Below are positions 38,691-51,000 of a DNA stretch of 64,000 nt, one piece after another. Source of the DNA: Malurus cyaneus samueli (Eukaryota; Chordata; Aves; Passeriformes; Maluridae); NCBI GenBank assembly GCA_009741485.1, contig CM019217.1, positions 32,883,165 through 32,947,164 of the forward strand, read 5' to 3'. Every line of letters starts with the position of its first letter. The first letter of the stretch is position 1. The translations under genes were made by a program, and so were the position numbers. The notes under the pieces were generated by a model. The model did not search any database, had not been told where the DNA came from, and saw only the letters and a list, made by a program, of their open reading frames with translations.

Positions 38691-40470
38691 AGAGGAAACA
38701 GGAGTCACTTCTGATGGCTGCGATTTCCTCTACTCCCGTAGAAAAAAACTGACTCCCGGGATCAGTTCTTTCGTTGGTTGGTTTGCTTTGTCCCCCTGAG
38801 ACAACTCTGCACACCTACAATGTAAGTGCAGGCAGGTGTTCTCGCCGGCCCTCATCAGCAGGGTCTCATAGCTAAAGACCAGCATCCCAGTCGCTTGGGA
38901 TGAGAGATCTGGACATCCCAGAGACCAGGACAGTACCTGAAGGGGAGAACCAGAGGTTTTAGAACTGATGGGACTGCACAAGCACTTCTTGCCACAGCCA
39001 GGTCTTTGAACTTCTTTGTTCCTCTAGGACAAATGGGTTAATAATTTCTCATTCAAATACTCAATGCTTACTCACTTGCATGTTAGAATCCTCGTGTTGC
39101 TTTCCATAAAAGTGAAATAAAAATAACACACTTCAAATTTCAGTTTCTATTAAGAGTAGCTACAGACTTGTTCTTTAATGATTCACAACCAAACATCAAA
39201 GAGGAATAACATTCAAAATTTTTTAAAAAGTAATCCTAAATCAGGTCTTTTAAAAATGGCATCTAGCACCTCAGCCTTTTAACATAGTTGCCCTAACAGC
39301 CCCTTGAGGTCAGTGAATACTGAGAGCTTTAATTTACAGATGAGAAACATAGGTTTTCACATTGCAACACTTGCTGCAATTCTGAACCAGACATCTGGAG
39401 ATGCCCAAACTAACAGCAGAGGAAGCTGTATTACAGAGGGCACAAGATGTGACTCCTGCCCCACAAACACAGTCCGTCCATGTGTCTACCTGAACGAAGT
39501 GAGGACTTGAAAACAGATCCCCCGCTTCCCATCACGAACACCACAGCTCCTAAGCACAGCACGAAGCTTGCCCTGCACTAGAAGCATACACCAGTTCTTG
39601 CACTAAGCTATAATTTAGCACACTGCATTCTGAACATCGGGTGGTGCTCCAGGAACGGCAAGGGGGAATTCCTGAGAAATCTAACTAGGGCGAAGGGCAA
39701 CCAAGGGCACAGAAGCACAGGGGTCAGATGGAGGAAATTCTCAAACAGCCCTCGGCAAATGTGAGCGCCTTGCAGACTCCTGGTGCTATAGACTGGACAG
39801 CCACTGCTGTTCAAAATCACACAGGGTACAGCATAAACACCACTGTGGTTTAGTCCCAAAAATCACAAAATAATTTGAAGTGAATGTGTATACTACTGAG
39901 ATCCCAGAATTCCTATTCATTTTCATTTCTGTAGCACTTGATCACTGGATCGATCAGTCAAGCATAAGGACGCCACTAAATGATGCTAACTACTGTAATA
40001 GGATAAGATTAATTCAAAATAGCACTGAAGACATTATGTTTTTACAATTACATGTCATTATCCAATATACCAAAGCATGCAGTTTGTGCAGGTACTTCAG
40101 CAACATTGAAAATAAAAGGTCATCTCCCACTGTCTTTGCCTCAAACTATTCCGTACAGGGAGTAAAAAAATGTAGCAAAGAGAGGGCTTGAGTAGAACGA
40201 GTGCTTTACAATACACTCACTGTCTCCAGCAGACAGCAGCATCTTAATTTTGCTTATTTGGTGTTACAAAAGTAGAAATTGATATTCTGTAGGTCCACTC
40301 TACCAGTTTTACATTATTTCAGCTACACATCTAAAGAAACCAATCCATCTGTGTGGGATTACACTTTGAAGCCACTCAAAGTAAAGCTTTTCTGAAGCTG
40401 CTGCAATGTTATTGAAATGGCTGGAATATTTTGTAGCCAAAACCAAAGTACTATAAAAGTTTACCCCAGA
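38691..40470. other. Intergenic region between the orphan island and CDKN2AIP
   Basis: No gene recognised. It contains a possible MIR/CORE-SINE remnant at 39260-39560. A plus-strand open frame at 39880-40191 is low-complexity by eye, matches no family, and runs antisense toward the CDKN2AIP 3' end. Confidence 0.5.
39260..39560 (+). mobile_element. Possible ancient MIR-type SINE remnant
   Basis: The order of short motifs follows the MIR core: ctaacagccccttgaggtca, then tttaatttacagatgagaaa with a following cattgcaac. The classic MIR reads 'acagatgaggaaactgag' at that place. The copy is heavily decayed and the match is by memory, so this is tentative. Confidence 0.4.
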
Positions 40471-40473
40471 GTT

Positions 40474-40527
40474 TTTATTGTTTTAGTAGCGGTCAAAATA
40501 TACTTAGTAAAGAAATCCATGTTTATT
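40474..40527 (-). terminator. CDKN2AIP: Candidate CDKN2AIP polyadenylation signals
   Basis: Two tttatt motifs on the plus strand (40474-40479 and 40522-40527) are AATAAA on the minus strand, about 730-780 bases after the stop codon. The region between stop and signals is AT-rich and without long open frames, as expected of a 3' UTR. Further sites downstream cannot be excluded. Confidence 0.4.
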
Positions 40528-41254
40528 TGAAAAACAAAAAACACCAAACAAAACTGTAAATGATACCTCACCATATAAATTAACTCTGCTTACAGTTTTG
40601 GTGGCCAAAATAGCTGTGACTTGACTGCTAACTGCTAATTTGCCAGTGTGATATTAAATGGGCTCTAACCTGATAGTATAATGTTAAATGGGATCAGGAT
40701 GTCACTTATATTGCAAGTGTTATGAAAACATCCCATAAAAATAGTAAACCAACTATTTTCTCTCCTAGTATGAACAACAGTAAACATTATGAGCAACAAG
40801 CCTGAAACAGATGATTCAACTTTTTGAATGAAATTTTTAAACAACTTTCAATTATTCAAGTATTATGGTCCCTATGTACACACTTCTACGTGGCTAGAAA
40901 AGATATGGTAGACAATTGAGCACACTACCATCAAATTGTAAGAATTACAAAAATGTCAGATTTTCAACAGCAAATTGTATCTTAATAGTTTAATTAAAAA
41001 TAGAAGAGTTAGGTAGACTATTCTGCAAACATAACAGCACACTAGTGTGCTGTATATTAAGGCAATACCTTTAAATGCGCACTTGTCATCTCTAAAAAGT
41101 TTTATACAATTGCTACCAAGTGAAAGAACTATCATTGTCTTGCAAAACTGAGAAAGAAATACAAAATATCTGGAAGCCTACATTTTCAAAGTACAAAATT
41201 AACCTTCAGTCCTTGTGTTGAAATACTATACACAGTACAAACAGTGATTCTCCC

Positions 41255-42759
41255 CTACAAGATCTCACGAGGATTTCTTAAAGCTGGCGGCAAATTTGAA
41301 GGTTTCGACTCTTCATCCAGAAGCACCAAATCTTCAATTTCACTACCTTTGTATTTTCTTTTACATATCTTCACAATAACTTTCTTCTTGAGGAATAATT
41401 TCAAAGCTTCTCTTGAAGCTACTGCTTTGGCATTTTCCATACTTTTACCACAGCCAGTACCCAAGTAGACAGACTTGCACCTCAGTTCACAAACGATATT
41501 TTCTAGAGAGCTTTTATTTTGAGGCAAGTCTGCAAGTTCCTTCAGGGGAACAAAAGCAACATCTAATGTAGCTTTTACAGACTGAATAGATGAATTTAGA
41601 AGTTCTGCATGATTTACATTAGGACTGAAGCCTCCAACAGCAACCAGTTTCCAGGCTACAGCTTTGTAGAGTCTGTTGAAAAAAGGTTGTCTTTCCTTAG
41701 CATCTTCACTGGTTAGTGGTTTGCACAGAGCCTTGGCAGGGCTGTCGCCTGCCTTGGAAGCCAGCAAGGAAGCGCCTGCCTGAGCTCCACCCCGGGAGGG
41801 CCCCTGCTGAGCTCCGCTCCGAGCTGCCAGCAGCGAAGCAGCCACCTGGGCACTGCTCTTGGAAGCGAGCAGAGATGATCCTGGCTGCGTGCCACTCCGA
41901 GCGGCCAGCAATGAGGCAGCCACCTCTGCACTGCTCTTAGAGGCCAGGAGTGGGGAGCCCACCTTAGCAGTGCCCTTGGAGGCCAGCAGCAGCGAGGTGC
42001 CCACCTGAGTGCCACTCTTGGGGGCCAGAAGCAGTGAGCTGCCCACCTGAGCACCGCTCTTGGACACTGATGCTGGGGCACTCACTTGGGCTTTGGAAGA
42101 CAGCAACGCAGCACTTGTTTGCGGGGTGTTCTTGGTGGCTGGTGGCACTGCTGGCACCTGTGGGGTGCTCTTGGTGGTCAGCGGCACTGTTGCTGCCACC
42201 GCTGCTGCTTGTGGGGTGCTCTTGGCAGCTGGTGGCACTGCTGCTGCTACTGCTGCTGCCTGTGGGGTGCTCTTCGATGTTGATGGCACTGCCGCTGCTA
42301 CCACTGCTGCCTGTGGGGTGTTTTGGGCAGCTGGTGGCAGTGCCGCCACTACTGCTTCCGGCTGAGGGGTGCTCTCAGCAGCCAGTGGTGCTACACTTAC
42401 TGTAGTTTTCTTTTCAGGTGATGGAATATTCTCACATTTGCTTTCCCTAGGTGGGCTTGAGCAAGGCTTCTTTCCTGTCTCTTTTTCAGATGAAGGTGGC
42501 TTTTGCTCAGCAGTACTTTCAGTATTAGCAGGTTTTCCTTCTGTTTCCATGTCTGAGACTATGACCACTTCTTGATCTGAACTGCATGTTGACTGGGAAG
42601 TTTCTGGATCTTTGCTAGTACCTTTTTCCTGCTTTTTCGGCAATGTCCTCTCTGTTTCCTTCACGCCTTCTGCCTTGGTTGTTTTCATATCCTTTCCAGC
42701 ATCCTTAGATTCTCTGCTTTTCTCAACAGCTTGTCTCTTGCAAGGCTCCTCTACCCCTT
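41255..42759 (-). CDS. CDKN2AIP: CDKN2AIP exon 3: disordered repeat region and dsRNA-binding-like C-terminus
   Basis: This exon encodes residues 140-640 of CDKN2AIP (CARF), a nuclear protein that interacts with p14ARF and p53 and with the exonuclease XRN2. The acceptor is TTTTGCAG and the split codon gives glutamate, continuing GVEEPCKR as in the human protein. Residues about 164-480 are low-complexity and probably disordered, with two repeat families: alanine/proline units around STPQAAAVAAAVP and serine/leucine units around SSAQVAASLLAA. The last 144 residues are strongly conserved with human: QPFFNRLYKAVAWKLVAVGG, then ELADLPQNKSS and CELRCKSVYLGTGCGKS. This is the double-stranded-RNA-binding-like domain, ending LPPALRNPREIL. 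Stop TAG at 41257-41255. The total of 640 residues is longer than the human 580, mainly through the repeats. The frame is intact. Confidence 0.97.
41740..42380 (-). repeat. CDKN2AIP: Coding minisatellites in CDKN2AIP exon 3
   Basis: Two in-frame tandem arrays lie within the exon. The upstream one (roughly 42370-42110) has units of about 17 codons of the type STPQAAAVAAAVPPAAK. The downstream one (roughly 42080-41750) has units of 13-15 codons of the type SSAEVAASLLAARSG. They also keep frames open on the antisense strand (42034-42405), which I regard as a by-product. Confidence 0.85.
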
Positions 42760-43480
42760 CTGCAAAACAAGTAAAATATGTGATCCTCTTTGATTTCTGC
42801 GCTATGAAATATCCATGTAGAGAGAAATAATCTAAAACCTTCTAGCAATCATCTCTGTGAATTTAAAGAGCATATACTAGCAATACACTTTTGAATTGTC
42901 ATTTAAAATATTAACTTATTTCAGATTTTTTTTTTGACAAATCCTGAAAATACTCATGTGAGATTTCAGATATTGGTTTGGGACCTGCAGGCAAGTATAT
43001 ATTCTTGAAGTCCAAACCAAAAGTGGCCAACATACATTAAATGGGCTATCTCACCTAAAAATAAAGGAAGTGCATTTTGTCCACTAATATAATAAAAACA
43101 TCCTTAAAACATCAGTCTGAGAATTTCTTTAAGAAATTCTGTTTCTCACCCAGCAACAACGCCTGAGAGGCAGCAAAGTAACAAGGACGTATTTAAGCTG
43201 GAGTACAGCAGCTCACATTGAAACGCACGATCAGCTTACAGTGCACCGGTCGTAGAAATTTAAAACAACAGCTCTACATTACCAAATAACTACATACACA
43301 TTACGCCCATTTTAAGAGACATTATAATAGAAAAAAAAATAGCACAGACAGAGGAAACAATTAACGGGAGTTTTAAAAGTAAATTATTTGGACTACTTTC
43401 TACGCCCGAGGCAAACCGAGAACATTCAAAACAAGCATTTTCTAGACTCCTATGTATTGTCACAGCTATGATCTGCTAAC
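42760..43480 (-). other. CDKN2AIP: CDKN2AIP intron 2
   Basis: A 721-base AT-rich intron between donor G|GTTAG (43480) and acceptor TTGCAG (42760), supported by protein continuity SSSN-E-GVEEP across the junction. No other feature seen. Confidence 0.9.
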
Positions 43481-43611
43481 CATTGCTACTTGATATGCCT
43501 CTTTTCTTCACCTTGGCAACCAGTTCGTCTCTCGTGGTGCGGACAGGCGCGTCGGTCACTTGGATGCCTTCGGCCATTTCCAGCGCCTTCTCCATGACCT
43601 GCGGCGGGTAC
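43481..43611 (-). CDS. CDKN2AIP: CDKN2AIP exon 2: second half of the XRN2-binding domain
   Basis: A 131-base exon encoding residues 96 (part) to 140 (part): YPPQVMEKALEMAEGIQVTD, then APVRTTRDELVAKVKKRGIS. Human CDKN2AIP is nearly the same here. It completes the XRN2-binding (XTBD) domain and adds a lysine-rich segment. Entry phase 2 from CG|G (arginine 96) and exit phase 1 fit both neighbours. Acceptor CTCCAG. Confidence 0.95.
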
Positions 43612-43699
43612 CTGGAGGGGCGACAAGAAGGGAAGGGGCTTCGTAAGACGGTCGTGCCGCGCCGCCCCCCTTTCACCCGGCGGGTCCCGCTGAACTCAC
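43612..43699 (-). other. CDKN2AIP: CDKN2AIP intron 1
   Basis: A very short intron of 88 bases, GC-rich, with a consensus donor GTGAGT and acceptor CTCCAG. Its removal joins LGCR to YPPQ as in other vertebrates. Confidence 0.9.
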
Positions 43700-43986
43700 C
43701 GGCATCCCAGGAAGACGTGGTTGGCCCACACCATGGAGAGGGACACCAGGCGCTGCAGCTGGGCGCTGCCCGCCGCCGGCAGCTCCCCCACATTGCGCAG
43801 CAGGAACTCCCGGCGGTACCGCCAGTGGTGCTCGGGCTCGCAGGCCCCGCGCAGCGTCTCCGCCCAGGCCGCCTCTTCCGCCGTCCGCCCCAGAGGCTCG
43901 CCGCCGCCGCCTTCCCCGCATAGCCGCCGCCGCCGCCGCAGAAACACCGCCCCGCCCGCTATTCCGGCCGGCGCGCTGTGGCTCAT
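43700..43986 (-). CDS. CDKN2AIP: CDKN2AIP exon 1: N-terminus with XRN2-binding domain
   Basis: This exon encodes residues 1-96. After an alanine/glycine/arginine-rich start (MSHSAPAGIAGGAVFLRRRR) the conserved part begins at EEAAWAETLRGACEPEHHWR. It continues YRREFLLRNVGELP and LVSLSMVWANHVFLGCR, the XTBD domain that in human CARF and NKRF-type proteins binds XRN2. The ATG at 43986 is the only in-frame one, with G at -3. The amino-terminal 35 or so residues are longer than in human and differ, so the start is the least certain part. The exon lies in a CpG island. Confidence 0.92.
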
Positions 43987-44411
43987 ATCCCGGCCGGGGG
44001 CGCGGGCGGGCGGGCCGGACGGGGCGGGCGCGGCGGGCCGCGGGGGGGCGGGGCGGCGGGCGCGGGGCGGGCGGCGGGCGGCGCGGGGCGGGCGCGGCGG
44101 GCGGGGCGGGGCGGGCCGGACGGGGCGGGGCGGCGGGCGGACGGGGCGGGGCCGGGGCCGGGCCGGACGGGCGGGGCGGGCGGCGGGCGGGCGGGCGGGC
44201 GGGGGCGGGCGGGGCGGGGCCGGGCCGGGATGGATGGAGTGTTAGGCGTTCGTGGCCGCAAATTTCGGGGTGCCGGCGGAAGGGAGTGGATTTGGGCGCG
44301 GCTACGAGTGTTGTGTTCTGGCTGGTGAAAGCATGATCAAAAGTTCTGCTTCACGGGTTAGTTTTTTTTACAGAGGTCGGAGTTCATGGGAGGTCAATTG
44401 GTGTTTTACCT

Positions 44412-45012
44412 CAGTATCACAGAATCAGGTTGGAAAAATCCTTTGAAATCGTCGACTCCAACCTCTGACCGAACAGCACGTTGACAGCTAGACCATTGGC
44501 ACTAAGTGCCATGTTGAGCCTTCCTTCCCTTAAAAACCTCCAGGTGTGGTTCCACCCTCCAACCTCCACCACCTCCCTGGGCAAGCCATTCCTATGTCTG
44601 ATCAGGTAGAGAGTGACAAGGTCTCCTCTGAGCCTCTTTTCTCCAGGCTAAACATCAGCTTTCTCAGCCACCTCTGATAATACTTGTGCTCCAGACCCTT
44701 CACCAGCTTCCTTTCCTTTTTCTGGACTTCCTCCAGTGCCTCAATGTCCTTCCTGAATTGAGTAGCCCAGAACTGGACAAAGCAGTCAAGGTGTGGCCTC
44801 ACCAGTGCTGATTATAGAGGGGTAATCCTTTCCCTGTTCCTGCTGGCTACACTATTTCTCATCCAGGCCAGGGTACCATTGGTCTTCTTGACCATCTGGG
44901 CACACTGTTGGCTCATATTTTGCTGGCTCATGTACAACCAGCACCCCTAGATTCTTTGCTGCTGCCAAAAGGAAAAGGACTCTCAGGTCCTCTCCCCCTT
45001 TCGTCCTCAGTG
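44412..45012 (-). mobile_element. CR1 LINE fragment, minus orientation
   Basis: On the plus strand it starts tcacagaatcaggttggaaa, the reversed CR1 tail. It then runs through ccacctccctgggcaagcca, cttctccaggctaaacatc and gcccagaactggacaaagca, all standard parts of the CR1 3' region. The element ends within the avian reverse-transcriptase/3' UTR region and is truncated. It lies only about 430 bases upstream of the CDKN2AIP start. Confidence 0.9.
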
Positions 45013-48000
45013 TTGTGCACAAAATCAGATTTATTACCTGGTGTGTAACAGGACAATAAATACATACTCAAGAGAGAGATATTATTTATTTCAGAGTTGC
45101 ACAAGCCTGGGTGCTCAGTGGTATTCTACAAATCAAATACCCCCTTTCTGATTTTCTGTGCCATTATTTCTACATAGAAGTTTGGAGTTAGTAACTTTCC
45201 AAAGGCAGCCCCTCTATTATGATGGGTTAATGATTTCCATACAAGTTATGTAATGCCAGTTAACTTCCATGCAATGCAGAGGGGAGAGGTCTTTACCCAG
45301 GCAGGGGTATTCTGACCTATAGGGACAATTTTTAATATTATAATGTGGATAGTTCAGGTATGGGATACATGGACCTTGAGTACTTGACAAGTAGCAATGT
45401 ATATGTAGACGTTCATCAACATTGTGATTTGCTGTGTTCTTAAAGCCTGTTAATTCCTGGATGTCCTTGGCTAAGGGATGCTAGCTGCTGCCTATTCTAC
45501 TGATTAGGTCTCTTTTCTTAATAATTAGGCTTGGACCAAAGAGTATGTTGATTTTAAATGATCTTGGCATATTCCACATTTTACAACATTGGCATGTGAC
45601 AGGAAGCATGACAGGAAAGTAGTGGCAAGGACATGGGTTGTTTTAATATTTTGGAGGAAGCATTAAATGAGGACATCTGGCTACAAAGAATTCACCTAGT
45701 TGCTCTTGCAGCTCTGTAGGCTGTCTTTCATTTGCAAAATATTACTCCAGAATTTGATTCAAAACCTTTTGAACAAGTGTCTGTAAAAAAGTAATAAGCA
45801 TGCTGTGAAAATATCACAGGCCTCAGTCTGCCAAGATGGTGCTTGCTGAATCAGAGCAAAAGAGGAAAGAATTTTGAATTCCGAAGGGCTGTCCCTTGAG
45901 ACCTGTATTGATTTTTTCTTTTGAATTAAAAGTCTGGGTTTGCTTAAGTTTTCAATTTTTAACACATGTCAGTATGAAGTGAACTACAGGATGGATTGCG
46001 TTTAAGGAGGGAGTGTTTCCCCTTAACTGACTTAGATGTCTTATTTTGTGGAAATGGTTATGTAGTGGTTTAACTAACAGTACCTCTATAGAGCAAAAAC
46101 TAAGTGATTAGGGAAATGAAGTCAAAAATATATAGTCCAGTGCACTTTTGCTCTTCACCTATTGTTAGGGTGGAAGTGCTTTTCCTTTACTTCCCTCAAC
46201 AGCCCACACAATGTTATTCTGTGCATTGGCAAGAATAATTCAGTGATAGAGAACAAGGGAACAGTAATGCATAGGATGGGGCTGACAGGCTCACTGTTGT
46301 TCTGTGTTTATACACAGAGGAAGAAAAGGACAGAAAGTTTGTACCCTCTCTGCTGTGGGAGTCTTGGAGCCATGGATTTGTTACAAAACAGTGTCAGAAT
46401 GTTTAGAAACAGCACTGTAGTCACCACATTTTCCAGGTATTAGTTGTATCAGTCCCACATGTGGTCATCTGGTAATGTAGGCTCAAACACAGGAGGGGCA
46501 TGATCTGTCACACTAGGGTTTCTGCTCAGAGGTGAGGTGGACCAGTCTCCTAGACCTCTGGTTTGTTATACCACAATTTTTGACTTCATGGTTGGTACAG
46601 ACCCTAGAAGGGAAGGGTGAATGGAATCTCTGGCAGACTTAGGTTTGTGTTTGCACCTGAGCCAAGATCATCCATGCTGCCAGCCTGTTTGTTCACACTC
46701 TTCAGTTGAACCACTTTGCTTTCTAATGAAGGTGGTTGGGACTTGACCCAGGTTTGAGATCTGCCCCTCAGATGCAGTAGGACTTCAACCAAGCCTGAGT
46801 AGCTGCAGCAGAATTGTCTGTACTCTTGCAGAAGTAGCAGAGCAAATGGTACAGACAAGAATTCCCTGTCCTCCTCCACAAGCATCAAGTGGGCTAAGGA
46901 CTTGTCCATGTTGAGCTGCTCATATATCACCTAAGAGTGGGAGCTGGGGAGGATTATAGGGTGATAGGAGCATTTCATATACTGGTGTTGCTGGGTTAAT
47001 GACAGCCAAACATCAGAGGTAGGACTCCACACCTCAGAGCTTTGTGAGTGCTTCTGGTCACCCCATGTGATAAGACTATATGGAATCACCGGTGAGTCCT
47101 GGGCTCCTACAAAAGCATTGATCTAGGAAGTGTTAGAGACAGCACAGCTACAGAGCTTAGTAGATTTTCTGGTTCTAGAGTGACTCAAGGACGGATTAAA
47201 GACCTTCTTCTTGCCCGATTTTAGAGGACAAATTAACTGAGAGCTATTCATCTCTTTGCCCACTGACAATATGTGTGAATACAACCGTTGGTGACACCTG
47301 GAGAAAAGTCAGAAAACAGTCCTGCACACATCTGGAACGGCTCACAAGAATTTTTCATTGTGAACAGCTTCTATGGTCTGATACCTTTCTGTCACCTTAT
47401 GCTTTAATTTTGGGTTAATTTTCTCCTGCATCAATTTATGGTACAAAGATGATTTAAAAATTGAGCCTTTTGTCTTCCCTACCTGTTTTTAGTCCAGTCA
47501 TATACCTTCTACTTCATTAATAGGTGCTTGAATCACTGGAAACAGGATAAATCCTAGCCCTAGGGTTTGGGATAGCATGCACAGATAAGCATAGGTGTAC
47601 CTGCAGTGCTCTCTGAGCACTAGAGACATACTGTGTCTCAGGTTGATTAAACAAGTGTGTGTATTAGAAAAGAGAGAAAAACACTGCTGTTAATTTTGAA
47701 AAACAAAACAAGTACTATTTTCATTCTCACCAGGATAGGCAGTTTTGAAGTTAAACACCTCACTGATGGTGCTAATGCTGTGCATTTAATTTTCAAACAT
47801 TGGAAGAAAAGAGATGGTTTTGTTCCCACTAGGGAAGGAACTTCTAAATGCCAATTCGATAGTAGTGTTGTTAAGAGTCATTTGGAGCTTGATAATAGCT
47901 GCTTTCAGCAAGATATAACAAAAATCTCAAGGTGAATCATACCAGTGTCTGTAAATCATAGTAATGCACCTGCGCTTCTGGTATAAGTTTATTTGTGCCT

Positions 48001-51000
48001 TTATAAACCAGTGAATTATTATTTCTTCAAAATTAAATCCTACTGAAACACAGAGGGCAGTATCTCCCATGGAGTTCAGTTATGTTCTGCACAGTTAAGG
48101 TTAATATATAGTGTTATTCTCTACTCAGCTTAATACGAGAGCTGTGCCCTTAACATTATGCAATGCAAAGGGAGCTCAGAATTTTTGCCACAGAAAGGAA
48201 ATGACAGTGGAATCTTACTGGCCTGGCACAATAAATCCCCTGAACACCATCTTAGGTTGGTCCATACTATAAGTAATAAGTAAATATTGGAGAGTTCTGG
48301 CTTAGATTAATCAGAAATGCAGCTTGAAGAAGGATGGAGAAGAGACTTTTTGCTGTTTCCTGATATAATGTTATGTGTTCTGCTAGAGCAGATCATTGAA
48401 GTTCTCCTACCCAGGCAAGGGACAGCATTTCTAAGGAGACATCTCTGCATATGCCAAAGTAGCCAGTCATTACTGTTCAGTAAACTGATCCTTGGAACAA
48501 AATAAATTACTTGCTGGAAGAGCATTAATTACTATGTAGGCTTGTCAATGGAAGTTAGAGTAGATCTGTGTTTTTTGTTTCCTAGCAGTCATGCAACTGT
48601 TCTTATGCTACTGTAAGCAGCTCTAGATTACAAAATCATCCACCCTTCTGAGAATGCTCAGATGAGGAAAATGTATTGAGTAATTACTGAGTATAAAAAC
48701 TAAGGATAAAAATGGAGGCAAATTGATAATAATTTTCCTTTACACATACATGTTCTTATTACCAACTTAAATACTATTTTTCATTTAATCATATGTTATA
48801 CTTTAAGTATATAACAATCCCTACAATAGGGTTGTCAGTTGTTCTTGAAATGAGTTTGTTGAAATTTAACTACAGCTAAAGATAGCATATCAGTTGCTAA
48901 ATTTTGCTTTCTGCACTGTGCTTTAGAGAGCATGCCACTTGCTAAAAGTCTGCTTGGCATGAAATTTACCATTAGGATGGAAGTTTAGGATGACTTTACT
49001 TCTGCTAAACATGATCTAAGAAAAAAGGGCTTAATCTAGGGTAAATTACTGTGGAGATCTTATATTTGAGATTCTTAAATGCCTTTATTCTCTGGAGCAA
49101 ACTTGGAATTTATCAGAAAAAAACTGAATTGGGGTGTCTGATCTTCTGACTACATATAGCATAATCCATGAGTCTTGAAGAAATTAATTTTCCACATTCC
49201 TGTATTAGCATATGTTCCTATGTGTCCCATATGTCCACAACAAGTATTCCCTTGTTGTGGGCCCAAAGAGATCTCTGTTTGCCACTATGGACTGGGGCAG
49301 CTCTGTAGACCAAGTAAGACTATGGAAATCATCCCCTGTGCTCCCCAAATCTGCTGTTTTCTCTTTTTCACACATGTTAGGGTGTGTCTTATTGGAATGG
49401 TGAGGGAAAAAGGACCTGACTGAAGGGAAGGAAACAGTAAGGATGGAGGCAGGACTGAAACTACTGGGGGTGGAAAAACTTCACATGAGAGCAGTAGGAA
49501 TAGGATACTGCGATTAGGTGGGGAAGAAAATTAAATTCTCAAGGAGAAATGAAGGAGAATGAGTTCAAGGCAATGGAAAAAGTGCACACAGTCTAGGAAT
49601 CTCCATGAGAGAATAGACGTGGAGGCCAGTGAACAAACCAGAAGAATGAGAGCACATTGGTAAAGCAGACAAAATCAAACAGAATCAAATCTTGACTCTG
49701 AGAGAAGGGACAAGCTATGATGGGAAGGGGAGCATTGACAGAGGAACCTCTGGGAATTGAACAGAGACTTAGAGTAAGGAAAGTTAAAACTCACAAGCAT
49801 GGAGACATTAGCATTTCAATAACTTTTTTTTTTTTTTTTTTGCCATTGCAAGAGTTATGTGCTAGGGTAAGTAAAACCAAGAATATATTCTGACTTCTTA
49901 ATTTAGTAAAAGATATTTTCTTGTCTTTTCTGTGTGCTATAAAGGAACAAAAGAGATAGAAATCCAATTGGTTCCAGAAATTCATCTTGAAAGCCACCTT
50001 TAAAGAGCTTTTAGGTAGGAAGCCTTAGGCCTTTGGCAGACAGGTGTAACCTGGATTTAGAAAAAGCAAGAAAACGGCCTTAGGAATCTTAATGCAAATA
50101 TTGGCACGAGTTCATTGTCATTCGAGAGGATTCAGGAAAGTTCTAAAAGGGCAAGAAGCTTTTCTATAAAAGAGTGTCTATTGTGAGGCTACAACATATC
50201 TGCATTTTATTTGTGTGTGTGCATACACATATATATAGCATGCATGCATGTCTGCATACACACACATATGTAGTACCATATAGATGTGTGTGAATATGTT
50301 TTTAATATACTTTAATATTGATTATGTGAGCACCTGTAAACCCAGATATCCCTGCTCCTTCAGTCAAGCTATTCATGCCTTGGAGAAAATGTAAAATTAC
50401 AAATGATGTTTTGCTGTCTTTAGTTGTGAGTAGATGCATTACACAAATGGATGCTGTTAAATTGTTATATCATGCTGTACCAGTATGACTTTTGTATGTC
50501 CTACATATTTTGCAGACACAAATAACTATTTTAGAAATTATATAAGGAGCTCTCCTGAGAATACAGATAACAATATCAGATCTAATTTGAATTATGGCTA
50601 TTGGAAATCATGGTTCTGTTTTTCATTACTGTTATACCAATATCCCTGACAACCTGCAATTTACCTGGTGTGAGCAGCATCTCCTGAAAATATAGAGCTA
50701 TTTTGTGTGCTGTTGCATTTTTGTATATCCTCCTTGTGTTTAAGAGTGATATTTCACATTAATTCCACTGGATGGCACTGAAGGAGACAAGATTGCATAG
50801 AAATACCTCCAGAAATTTGGTATAATTCCAAAAATTGAGAGTGGCTTACTTTTTCATTCCATTACTGAAACAGACAAATGTGGACTCATTTTCCATCCTG
50901 ATGTAATAATTTGTCATCAAAATCGGCTCTTAAACTCCTAGGTATAGTTCTACATTTTGACAGTAGGAAAATTACCGTGGAGGCTGAGTCAAGGCTTCTG

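Larger units (their letters stand above)
43540..44300. promoter_or_regulatory. CDKN2AIP: CpG island and promoter of CDKN2AIP
   Basis: Very GC-rich DNA with dense CpG, covering exons 1-2 and about 300 bases upstream. From 44000 to 44225 the plus strand is almost only G and C, made of gggcgg-type units: a dense array of GC boxes for Sp1-class factors and many G-runs able to form quadruplexes. No TATA box is visible. Open frames on both strands here come from composition alone. Confidence 0.9.

Noticed and set aside
42034..42405. Plus-strand 123-codon frame
   Set aside because: It is antisense to the coding minisatellites of CDKN2AIP; tandem units without stops keep several frames open.
43721..44328. 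Plus-strand glycine/arginine-rich frames opposite the CDKN2AIP promoter
   Set aside because: They are pure composition effects of the G-rich tract, and they overlap conserved CDKN2AIP exon 1 in antisense.
44602..44802. Minus-strand 66-codon frame beginning MRPHLDCFVQFWATQF
   Set aside because: It is the sense strand of the CR1 3' region, not a host gene.
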